Shown here one piece after another: positions 34,187-43,937 of a stretch of 64,000 nucleotides of DNA. The position numbers and the translations under genes are program-made. Within the stretch, counting starts at the first letter, position 1; every line of letters starts with the position of its first letter. The stretch is from Camellia lanceoleosa (taxonomy: Eukaryota; Streptophyta; Magnoliopsida; Ericales; Theaceae): assembly GCA_025200525.1 (NCBI GenBank), contig CM045758.1:191678463-191742462 (forward strand), given 5' to 3'. The notes beneath the pieces are model-generated. The model saw only the letters and a list, made by a program, of their open reading frames with translations. It had not been told where the DNA came from and did no database searches.

Positions 34187-35348
34187 ACTTGGAATTTAAA
34201 TGTGAGGCCACCACCATTAGAAAGTAGACTTCTGGGGTTTCAATTTAGACATAAGAACCACCTTAGACCAAGTCCAAATAAGGGAGATATATCAATTTGA
34301 AGTGGGGCTTCAGAGTAGATTTTGTTGACCCAACCCGAGATAGCCTTTACTAAATTAGGCATATCTCTTTGTACACTTCGAATTTAAATTTGAGGCCACC
34401 ACCATTGGAAAGTAGACTTCTGGGGCTTCAATTTGAACCCAAGAACCGCCTAAAACCAAGTCCATATGGGGGAGATATGCCCATTTGAAGTTAAGCTTAA
34501 AAGCAGATTTTGTTGACTCGGCCCAAAACAACAATAGCCCATTTTTTTTTGGTTTTGGTTCGGTTGGGACAACCCATTTACCTATTTTCTGAGCCATTCA
34601 AGTGCATCCACTCATCCTCCATTATACCTAATCATCCCCCATTGTCAAAAAGAGGTTTTGTTTGCATTCATAAAGGAGTATCCCATTCAATCACCTTGAA
34701 AATTTGCCCTCGTATCACATTCTTGTCTCCCACCTTGTCTTCCACCTTCTTTTTGACCTTTACTCTTCCTCATTACCTATATAGAATGATCATATTGTAA
34801 GAGAAGAAAAAAGACCACGAAATTGAAGAGAAATGAGTGAGAAAAGAGTGAAAAAAGAGAGAAAAATTGAGTTTTTGAACAAAAAATATTCCTATCTTTC
34901 ATATACACCCCATACCTTCCATAGCTACTGAAATTCCTCATTTCCATACACCAAAATCACTCCAAAAATTCTGATATAGTCAAAGATCAATTGCCTTGAT
35001 CATAAGGAAGAGTGTTTAGTGATTGAAAGTGATAAAAACTAGAGAGTTAGCCACTTTCTATACCACAAACTCCATAAACTCCATAATTTCGAATTGAGGA
35101 TTTGAGAACACACTTCCTACACTTGAGGGTGATCAAGAGGAAGTTTGAAAATCAAAAATTTCAATCTTTCTTTGGAAGGTGAATTGTTAGTCTTTCATTT
35201 TCTTATATTTTATATCTTATATTTATTTTCATGCTTCTTATTTCATTGTGTTTTGTTATAATCTAAGTGGTCTGTTTATCTCATATTTATTTTCTTACTT
35301 TATATTTCATAGTGTGTTGTTATAATCCTAGTGGTTTGTTTAGCTCAT

Positions 35349-35383
<35 letters not shown>

Positions 35384-36894
35384 TTCGCATGCTTTAATTT
35401 TATATTAGTTTTGTTGTAATCTTGCATGTTCTACCTCATATTTATTTTATTTTTTTCCGTGTATTAGTCTCATATTAGTTCTGTTGTAATCTTGCATGTT
35501 CTATCTTATATTTGTTTTATTGCTTTAGGTTTATGTTGTGAGTTTGCACTTTTTATTTTATTTTATGTTTGTTTTCTTGTTTTTTTTTTTTTTAATCTAA
35601 CCGGTAGTGGTTAGTTGAGCCACCTATATATTTTTTGTTTGTTCATTTTCTTGGTTTACATAACAAAGGCGGTTTTGCTTAGCCTAGTTGGCCGGCCGGT
35701 TAGCTTCTTCTGAACAAGATGGCGTAATCTCCCAATATTGACCAATTTCCCCCGGCGGTTCTAAAGAACATGAAGCTTTTATTTTATTTATTTTTTATTT
35801 TGAGTGTATTGTGAGGTTTTTATTTTGTTGTAATATGCTCATCATCTCTCTCTAATTTGATTTGTAATTATTTTTTAAAGTGTTGTAATAATTCCCCGCC
35901 CCGCTTCTTTCTATCCCGTTCTTTTACTTGCTTTCTTTATTTGTACATAAACATCATATTTATTTTTCATCATAGTTATGCTTTGCATCCATGTTTCATG
36001 CATCTTGATTCGGCTAAGTTTGCATTTGTGGATTTAATTAATTCCTATGTGATTATGTGCGCTACCTCGTGTTCTTGAGATGATTCACATATCATATTTT
36101 AGAAGCCGAATCTTTAGTTGCATCTCATGAGTAAATTGCATTAGGATTTTGTATATAAGATCATGCATATTTTACTAACTTTGTTTTGTAGCTTTGTTAG
36201 GTGGGACGTCAAACATGTAAGTTTTTATGCTTTAGCATCCCGTTTGTGTGTGTTTTTCTTACTATGTCTAGCATTCTACCATGAGGCTATTTCCTTATGT
36301 GATATAACTCTATAAATGCCAGTGGATGGAGGTTGTGTTGCTTAATTTAGAATGATGTTGATTTTTCGTGCTTATAAACTCAATTTATTTGGGTTGTACA
36401 TCGTCAAAACTCTTTCAAAATGCATGATATCAAATTGTTCCAAAATGAATGACATAGTCTATACTTGTATGCTTTACATAGTAAATTTTAAGATTTATTA
36501 ACTAATCAGAACATGAACATATAAATAAAATAAAATCCATATCATGGTTAGTAAAGGCCGATCTTTGATCGGGTGGGCGGGGGTGCTCATTATTGACCTT
36601 CCCCTCTCATACCTAAGGTTCCGAGCCAAACATCCTTGGTTACGACGAACAGTGGCCTTGGCACGAGTCATGGGTTTCCTAATTTTTCCAAAATAAATAT
36701 TAGGTGGCGACTCTGAGATCTGATGACGCAGTCCATTCTTGAAAAAATTGCAATAAAATGGATTTTCAATAAAAGTTTTCAAATTTGGACTCTCATCTAC
36801 GTTTCACATTGCACTCGTGAGACTAGATCAAAGAGATCTCGGAGGTCCGAACTGTTTAACACGCACGGGTTCCCCCCGGGCATGCTACAGTCAC

Positions 36895-37062
36895 ATCAAA
36901 CATTCAATATTCAACTCAACACTCAATTCAAAACTCTTTTCAAAACTCATAACCAAATAAATTTTCAACACTAAAATCATAATTCCAAAACTCACAAACT
37001 CAAAATACAACTTTATTCTCAAATCATATTTCTAAAACTCTACCAAATGCTACAAAGATTTC
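36895..37062. other. right part of the repeat interrupted by the LARD
   Basis: AT-rich sequence with CTCATAACCAAATAAA, inverted relative to 13395-13415. No gene. Confidence 0.4.
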
Positions 37063-38195
37063 TGTTTTTGGGCAAAATTTTCATATTCAAACACACATAT
37101 TCAAGAACTTATATCTCCTTCGTCATAACTCCGTTTTGCCTCATTTTTACGTCGTTGGATTTATGTCATGGCCTAGTTTTCATTCCACCCTTTATACGCC
37201 GTGTTCCACCACTTTTTGCATGCTATCGAAGCTCCGAAAGTTTGCCAAAAATAAGATTTTTCTCTCTTTTTTTTTTCTTCTTTCTTCGTCTATCATATAT
37301 CTCCATACTTCTTCCTTCCTCTTTCATTTCCACAATTATTCTCTCTTTTCCTCTTCCTTCAAGGCCCTCTCCTACTCTTATATTTCTTTCCATTCTTGTA
37401 AGTCATAAACAATCATACTTGACAATACTGCCACTGTCAGAGGTTCGGTAGCCACCACGAGCTCAATGGAAGGGCCATGAAGAAAAAGGAAAAAATAGAA
37501 TAATTGTGGAAAAAAGTAGGAAGGAAGAACATGGAGATAGAAGATTAAGGAAGGGGGAAAAATAAAATAATAAAATAAACAAAAAAATAAAAAAATAAGA
37601 GAAAAATTTTATTTTTGGCCCACTTTTGAAACTTTGACGCCATGCAAAAAGAGGTGAAATAAAGTACATGATGGGTGAAATGAAAACTAGGCCATGAGGT
37701 GAATCCAACAACGCAAAAATGAGGTGGAACGGAGTTATAATGAGGGAGATACAAGTGCTTGAATATGTGAGTTTGAATATGAAAATTTTGCCCAAAAAGA
37801 GGAAAATCTTATTTTTGGCCATTTTTCGAAGCTCCGACAACATGCAAAATTTGGTGGAACAAGGCATATAAGGGATAGAATGAAAACTAGGCCATGAAGT
37901 GAATCCAAGACATAAAAGTGAGGTGAAACGGAATTACAACGAAGAAGATACATGTGCTTAAACATGTGCGTTTAAATCTGAAAATTGTGCCAAAAAAGAG
38001 AAAAATCTTATTTTTGGTCAAATTTCGGAGTTCCAATGGCACACAAAAAGAGGTGGAACAAGGCATATGAAGGGTGGAATGAAAACTAGGCAATGAGGTA
38101 AATCGAACGACGCAAAAATAAGTCAAAACAGAGTTACAACGAAGGAGATACAAGTGTTTGAACATATTTGTTTAAATTTGAGAATTTTACCCAGA
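37063..38195. repeat. long inverted repeat with extra tandem copies of one arm
   Basis: The left arm (about 37063-37385) is matched in inverse by 37470-37797 around a loop of about 85 bp. The arm contains GGGCAAAATTTTCATATTC, CTTCGTCATAACTCCGTT and CATGGCCTAGTTTTCATTC. Two further inverse copies of a roughly 200-bp unit follow at about 37798-37995 and 37996-38195. A transcript through it would fold into a long double-stranded RNA. It ends about 500 bp before P450 exon 1. Open frames in both arms translate into similar nonsense because of the symmetry. Confidence 0.8.
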
Positions 38196-38610
38196 TACCG
38201 TTATTTCAATCAAACGGATATGGACGGAAGGTTTACATTAAAACACGGAAGAAACTCCCGGATTTAATTTGTCAAAATTGAAACCTTGTGATTTAAATTG
38301 AAAAACACGCAAAATCTTGAAATTTCTTTTTGTAATTTGCCCAAACTAAAACAATCATATTTCATAGCTAACCAAGAATCTTTGCATAGTTTCGAAAAAC
38401 TCTTCGCTCATGATTTATTTTGTTACAAGTCTCAAACTTTAGGATTTTTTTTATTTTTTTCATATAATTGTTGCGAATAAATATTACCAAAAAAATAGGA
38501 CAAAATGAAAAAATCAAAGTACAAACCAGCATTCGTAAATCATACCAAACAAAAGGGCAAAATGAGAAAAACAAAAAGCAAACCTCAAGTGCTTCTTCTA
38601 TGTATAGGGA
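38196..38610. other. spacer upstream of P450 exon 1
   Basis: AT-rich, no features other than the promoter at its end. Confidence 0.4.
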
Positions 38611-38618
38611 TATATATT
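38611..38618 (+). promoter_or_regulatory. probable TATA box of the P450 gene
   Basis: TATATATT lies 71-78 bp before the ATG at 38689, a usual distance for a short plant 5' UTR. Confidence 0.5.
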
Positions 38619-38688
38619 TTAATCTTCACATCCATCTCCTAACAAAAACAATATATCCAATCTTTCATTCCTAATTTATCAACTGGCC

Positions 38689-39573
38689 ATGGAAGTTAGT
38701 TTACCATGCGTATTTCTCTCTCTTTTCTTTCTTATTATTGCTTTCAAGTTCTTGTCACGAGCAACAACAACTCACAAGAATCTCCCTCCAAGCCCACCGG
38801 CTCTTCCGGTCATCGGTCACCTCCACCTCCTCAAACAACCTCTCCACCGAACTCTCGACGGACTCTACCAAAACCTCGGGCCGGTCTTCTCCCTCCGGTT
38901 CGGGTCACGCCTCGTGGTGGTGGTGTCATCGCCGTCCGCAGTGGAGGAATGCTTCACCAAGAACGACGTCGTCTTAGCCAACCGCCCTCGTCTCACCATC
39001 GGCAAGTACTTCGGCTATAATTACACCACCGTCGGAGCGTCCAATTACGGCGACCACTGGCGCAACCTCCGCCGCCTCATGGCGGTGGAAATCTTCTCCA
39101 CCAGCCGCCTCAACAGCTTCTTATCGATTAGGCGAGACGAAATCAAGCTTTTACTTCGAAAATTGTATCGACACTCGTCTCATGATTTCGCCAGAGTCGA
39201 ATTGAAATCCAAATTTTCTGAACTGACCTTTAATATCATCACGAGAATGATCGCCGGAAAGAGGTATTACGGAGACGACGACTTGTCGAACAACGAGGAG
39301 GCGCAGGAGTTCCGAGAGATCGTGAGACAGGCATTCGAGTATGGTGGTGCATCGTACCCAGGGGATTTCTTACCGGTTTTAAAGTGGATTGATTACCAGA
39401 GTTTTGAGAAGAATTTGAGGAGACTTCATAAGAAAATGGACGACTTTCTGCAAGGTCTGATCGATGAGCACAGGCGTGACAAGAGTAAGAACACCATGAT
39501 CGATCATTTGCTTTCCTTGCAAGAATCACAGCCGGAATATTATACAGATGAAATTATCAGAGGACTAATCCAG
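38689..39573 (+). CDS. CYP81-like cytochrome P450, exon 1 (partial gene)
   Basis: 295 intact codons. Residues 1-22 form the hydrophobic ER anchor (MEVSLPCVFLSLFFLIIAFKF), followed by the proline-rich hinge NLPPSPPALPVIGHLHLL, then FSLRFGSRLVVVVSSP, the C-helix WRNLRRL and LLSLQESQPEYYTDEIIRG before the donor CAG/GTTTGT (GT at 39574). This is the usual CYP81 exon 1 length and splice position, phase 0. The expected exon 2, with the I-helix, ExxR and haem loop, is not found to the right within the window; transposons fill the intron side. Without it no haem can bind. If the donor is skipped the frame ends at 39684. No stop or frameshift is seen, so this copy may have been functional until recently, or exon 2 may lie beyond 64000. 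Confidence 0.88.
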
Positions 39574-40036
39574 GTTTGTGGACTCTCCCGCTCTATCTAT
39601 CTAGCCATCATACAATTTTTATGCAGCAATGCTGCAAATTTTAAACTTTTATTCAAAAAAACTGAAAATGTGATTCAGATTTAATCTAAATATAAAACTA
39701 ACCATGTAACTCGGAAGTGGGAAAAATAAAAAATAAAAAATAAAAAAATCAATCAAACCAATTCGACTGGATCGACCAACTATATTTAAATTTTTTTTAA
39801 TAAGAATCGGTCTATACAATTTTGTAATTTGATTTTTTTAGATTTTTGGCCTAGTATCAACTTAAACATCTTGTGTATTGAATTAAACCGAAACCATACA
39901 ACTAGTTCAATGCACAAGATGTTTATACCGATATTGATGGTTTCAACACATATTGTATTTATAATATATATAATCTAATAATATAATAATATTATTAAGT
40001 ATAATAAATTATTAAAATTATCCTCTGTAACCTAAA
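39574..40036 (+). other. start of the P450 intron
   Basis: AT-rich with (AAAAAT)n near 39722-39748. No exon 2 sequence. Confidence 0.5.
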
Positions 40037-40064
40037 CTAGTGGTAACCCGTGCCCTGCATGGGG
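40037..40064 (-). mobile_element. Helitron-like 3' end, degenerate
   Basis: On the minus strand an imperfect hairpin (CCCCATGCAGGGCACGGG) is followed after a few bases by CTAG and then T, the layout of Helitron 3' termini. Related to the better copy at 57468-57495. Confidence 0.45.
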
Positions 40065-40536
40065 TTTTATAAATTAAAAAAATTATTATAATTATTTGAA
40101 ATAATTTAATATTTTGCCTTGTGGTATACAAAATTTATAAATTAACTTTTATGTTTATAATTTTTTTAATTATTAGTTTAAATATATATATATATATATA
40201 TAAATCTATTTAGTGCAATTTTGATAATTTGTATTAAAAAAATTTGAACCTAATTAAATGAGATTAAATGAATTATGACATGCCTTTTCTTGTTATGAAA
40301 ATATAGAAATTGAAAAATTATAATTAAGACAATATACAATTTTATTATTAAATGTGAAATAAAGTGATATTTAACAATAATTAATATGATATTTCTATTA
40401 TTAATCTAATAATTTTAAGTTACATTTCTTTTGATTTCAATTTCATAACTAAAAATTTAATATGAATATAATACACATACGAATTTCTAGTATTTAAGAA
40501 TAAGAAGGTTTCAAAATATTTTCAATATTTCATCAT
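40065..40536. other. AT-rich, probably Helitron-like body
   Basis: No coding capacity. Bounded by a Helitron-like 3' end and by the LTR of element C. Confidence 0.3.
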
Positions 40537-42229
40537 TGTCACGCTCTGAAATATTTCAATAAAGATAACTTATATGCGGAATAAAATAAGAAACAATATA
40601 AATTCATATATTAAAGTTCATTGTTTAGCAAGCAATTAAATGCGGTATATGCTTTTATCTTTCCAAGACATTGCTTGGTTACACAAATAGAGTCTCGCTC
40701 ATTACACATTAAGCCCTTGGCTTTACAACTAGCACTCATGCATACATAAAGCATAACTAGGAAACTCTTGCTTCCCGAGAGTCCATCCATGCTATTGCCT
40801 TGGAGGTAACATCTCACCTGCACTTGAAAATAATATTCCCGTATAGGGTGAGCTAACAGCCCAGTAGAGATATGCTAAACATAATATGAGTAATAACTAA
40901 AACGTGAGCATTCGATAAATGTTTGATTCACATATATCCATTCATAATCCGTTTCAATTACATGACAAATGTGTCCATGTTTCATAATAATTTCCATTTC
41001 TTAATTCATAATCCTGGCTCAGAACCTGGCCATACCCTTTAAGTGAGATTACATCTCATATCAACAGTACTTCCATTTCAATTGAGATAAAGACTCAAAT
41101 TAAACATTTCATACTTCACAATAGATACACATATTTGCTGTATCAATCTCAAACAAAACACTTCCATACTTCATATATGATATACGGGTGTTGTATCAAC
41201 ATAACATAGAAACACTTCTACATTTCACAATTGATAAAAATATACATTTTTGTGCTATATCAAATCAATTCAACACTTCATAATCAACACTTGATACACA
41301 TTGTAGTGCTCTATCAATGTCACACAAAATCCGGTTTAAGAGTCCATCCCCTATCTTCCCTTAAACCGTGGAGTACATCCCTTATCTCCTCCCACACAAC
41401 ACAATGTATATAAACATCATCATATATATGTTCATTTAATACACAAATTCGATGTATTATCACAACCGTCATATTCGATGACATTTCAATTGATTAGTAT
41501 TAGTTTGCCTAAGCATCATGCATTGTCTACAACAATCACGACTATCCTCCACCGATAGCCCAAAGCAGTTATTTCTAAACAGAAAATAAATGCTACAACA
41601 GATATATATATAATCTCAACATTTTCAAAGTGAGTGATTAATGAATCCAACTCCACCATTCTACCTCATATTGAGTCGATTTTATTATTTCCAGCTCAAT
41701 TTCATATTTCTGTATTAATTGCCATTAATTATAGTAATGACCCAAATATACCCAAACATGGCATTTTCCCATTTTTTTTCTCAATATTGACCCAAAGGCT
41801 CAAGTATTATCAAAAACATCAATAATTTCCATTTTAAAACCCAAATCACACAGGTATGAGTAAATTGAACAAAACCCCTGTTTTCAACATTACACATCTC
41901 CAACCTTAAGTTCCTAAATCAAACCATCTATACAAATAACTCAACATTCATGTTAAAACACATAAGAATGAATATGAATCCCTATCTCAAATTCGGAGCT
42001 GAAATGGAGAAGATGAAAAGAGTTGAAACCCCAAAATAGACGACGATGAAACTCGATCTCCACCACTCACAACAAAACCCTCGAGAAATTACACAATTTT
42101 GGCGAAGGAACTATGGCCAAAATCCAGCTCGGCACAACTAAAATTTAAATAACTCGAGCTCGGCTCGTAATGGCTCATTAAACCAAGAAAGAACCATGGA
42201 AGCTGATAAGCTAACCCTCTGCACTTGCA

Positions 42230-42281
42230 CTTATATAGAAGTTTGTTCACCTTAAAATGTATTTTGTAATCGATGTGGGAC
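42230..42281 (-). promoter_or_regulatory. snRNA-type USE plus TATA, minus direction, in C 3' LTR
   Basis: On the minus strand GTCCCACATCG (42271-42281) equals the plant snRNA upstream sequence element RTCCCACATCG, then 33 bp, then TATATAAG (42230-42237). Direction agrees with transcription of element C. Confidence 0.65.
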
Positions 42282-42295
42282 TTCCAACAAACTCA

Positions 42296-42313
42296 CCAAA
42301 CGACGTCGTTTGG
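42296..42313. repeat. 18-bp palindrome between divergent USE motifs
   Basis: CCAAACGACGTCGTTTGG, perfect, with an ACGTC core of bZIP-type sites. The same palindrome is at 56140-56157. Confidence 0.85.
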
Positions 42314-42338
42314 CACAACATTTTCGTCCACTCTTTGA

Positions 42339-42388
42339 GTCCCACATCGCTGAGAGAGGAAACATTTTGTGTCCAAATGCTTATAAAG
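42339..42388 (+). promoter_or_regulatory. snRNA-type USE plus TATA, plus direction, in C 3' LTR
   Basis: GTCCCACATCG (42339-42349), 32 bp, TATAAAG (42382-42388). Points away from the copy at 42230-42281, so the two form a divergent promoter around the palindrome. Confidence 0.6.
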
Positions 42389-42626
42389 TGGTGAATTTTT
42401 GCGGACATAGGTCAAGTAACTTCGAATGCATTTTGAATTTTTGTTTTGAGGGGTGTTGCCCCTCAACCCCCTGGCGCCTTGCCCTTGGAGCATGTGAGCC
42501 AAGGCATTTCGACCCTGTGGCGCCTTGGACCATGGCGCTACCTGGACCCATGAAGGGCATTGCCCTCGACCCCGATCGCCCAAAGTGGCAAAACATAAAA
42601 GAAGGATTGAAACCGGGATTGCTACA

Positions 42627-42860
42627 ACCTCCCCACTTTAGGAAATTTCGTCCCCGAAATTAAGTACAAGTTTTCAAAACAAGGTTTTTTTTTTTTTTTT
42701 TTCAACAATATTACAATTCATTACCGAACAACTCGACCCATTATTGGTCACTCCATCTCTATTCAAGAGACATTTCACAATATATACTCAATATGATTAG
42801 CATGCTTTTCCTTGAAATTCAATAATTTCAACATTTATTCCACATTTCTATATCATATTC
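42627..42860 (-). other. element C polypurine tract and 3' untranslated region
   Basis: Plus ACCTCCCCACTTTA (minus TAAAGTGGGGAGGT) abuts the LTR. Then comes noncoding sequence with a T run at 42686-42702, ending at the junction with the D gag copy at 42861. Confidence 0.65.
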
Positions 42861-43702
42861 CATACAGAACAGGGTGGTATGGAACTACTCCCTTGGCTGG
42901 GGCTAATTGTTGACCCCGTATTCTGTTTCTTATTTGATGAGTTATGCTTGTCTTTCTTGAACTTGAAATTCTGTCTTTTACCACGCCATTCAGATACTGG
43001 CGTTTCAGATTGTTTCACAGCTTCGATGTTTGACTCAGCCATCAATGCTCGGTCAAGAACACCGACATAGGTCGGCAGCTTTAAAACACTAATTCTATCC
43101 AGTATTGCAACATTCAGGCCACCTTCAAATTTTCTAGCCTTCTTGTAGTCAGTGTCCACCATATGTGGGGCATATCTAGCAAGCTCGGTAAACTTTATCT
43201 CATATTCAGCAACAGACATTGTGCCCTGTCTCAGTTGTTCAAATTCAGTTACCTTCATGTCCCTGACACACTGGGGGTAATACTTTTCGAAGAAGGACTC
43301 CTTAAACTAAGCCCAAGTCATTACATTGTTGGTGTCACGGACCAGTATCCACCACCTTCTGGCCTCTTCTTGCAAGGTGAAGGTAGCTAACAGCACTTTA
43401 TTCGCTTCCAAACACGGAAACACTTCAAATAGTTTTTCAGTCTCAAGAACCCATGCTTCAGTTTTTAGCGGTTCAAGGCATCCCTGAAAGGATGGCGGTT
43501 TCATTTTGTTGAACTTTTGGGTGAGAGCAATTATATCCTCGTCATTCATATTCACATTCGATTCCGGCTATACCGGAGGAGGAGGTGGGGGCTGTTGATT
43601 CTGTTGTTGCTCAAATCTAGCAGTTAACAGTTCCATCATTCTTTCCATTCGAGCCATTCTTGCCTCAGTGGATGAGGATTCAGATTCATTTGCATTATCC
43701 AT
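42861..43702 (-). pseudogene. gag: element D second gag, truncated at its 3' end
   Basis: Minus-strand gag nearly identical to 49816-50811 but ending abruptly in the segment before the zinc knuckle (after SIPPCSV), where it meets element C sequence. The start is at 43702 (MDNANESES...). The capsid core is EEARRWWILVRDTNNVMTWA, QLRQGTMSVAEYEIKFTELA, YKKARKFEGGLN. A TAG at 43307-43309 stands where the other copy has CAG. It lies outside the left LTR of D, so a second D unit once continued leftward. Confidence 0.85.
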
Positions 43703-43922
43703 TTCACTATAAGCATTTATAACAGTTTTAAACATAAGCAGTTACATACCTAAATAGTTCATCATGTAAGCAGTCACTTGTTTAAACAGATTAACACAGT
43801 AGCATATATTAAGTCATGTCCACACACACTTAGCATGCTCAAGTAATGCCCTATTCGCTTTTCTAGGACACCCTATAGCTCATTTGGACACGTGTGTGCG
43901 GTATAACTCGTGGTTAAGTGTC

Positions 43923-43934
43923 GCTCTGATACCA
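43923..43934 (-). other. primer binding site next to the left D LTR
   Basis: Minus strand TGGTATCAGAGC, complementary to the initiator Met tRNA 3' end, four bases from the LTR. It belongs to the truncated second unit. Confidence 0.8.
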
Positions 43935-43937
43935 CTC

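Larger units (their letters stand above)
13486..36889 (+). mobile_element. LARD-type non-autonomous LTR retrotransposon with nested insertions
   Basis: Plus-strand LTR element bounded by the perfect 5-bp duplication GTCAC (13481-13485 and 36890-36894). The 5' LTR is 13486-14668 joined to 25487-27388, the internal region is 27389-33049 and the 3' LTR is 33050-36889. The LTRs run TGYAGACACCC to GGCATGYTACA. A primer site follows the 5' LTR and a purine tract precedes the 3' LTR, which fixes orientation. The 5.66-kb internal region has no intact gag or pol, only tandem repeats and a possible relic near 28480-28655, so it would depend on proteins of another element. Removing Tat-2 and the CACTA element leaves about 11.9 kb. 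Confidence 0.9.
33050..36889 (+). repeat. LARD 3' LTR, interrupted by a CACTA element
   Basis: About 3145 bp without the insert and its duplication. Starts TGCAGACACCC and ends GGGCATGCTACA, followed by the duplication GTCAC. It holds the 50-bp piece (34925-34974) that the 5' copy lost. Confidence 0.92.
40537..42626 (-). repeat. element C 3' LTR
   Basis: TGTCACGCTCTGAAATA to GGGATTGCTACA, 2090 bp, collinear with 54393-56409. Differences cluster near the left start (TGTCACGCTC versus TGTGATGCCC) and near 42440-42600, where the two copies carry different GC-rich text. Confidence 0.88.

Noticed and set aside
37047..38165. Open frames on both strands with similar translations
   Set aside because: Explained by the inverted repeat; not genes.
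4642..39573. Single P450 gene with its exons at 38689 and 4642
   Set aside because: Exon 2 lies upstream of exon 1 on the same strand, so they cannot be joined in one transcript without rearrangement.
41231..41413. 60-codon frame identical in both element C LTRs (also 55084-55266)
   Set aside because: Identity reflects the LTR duplication; no codon bias or homology to a protein.
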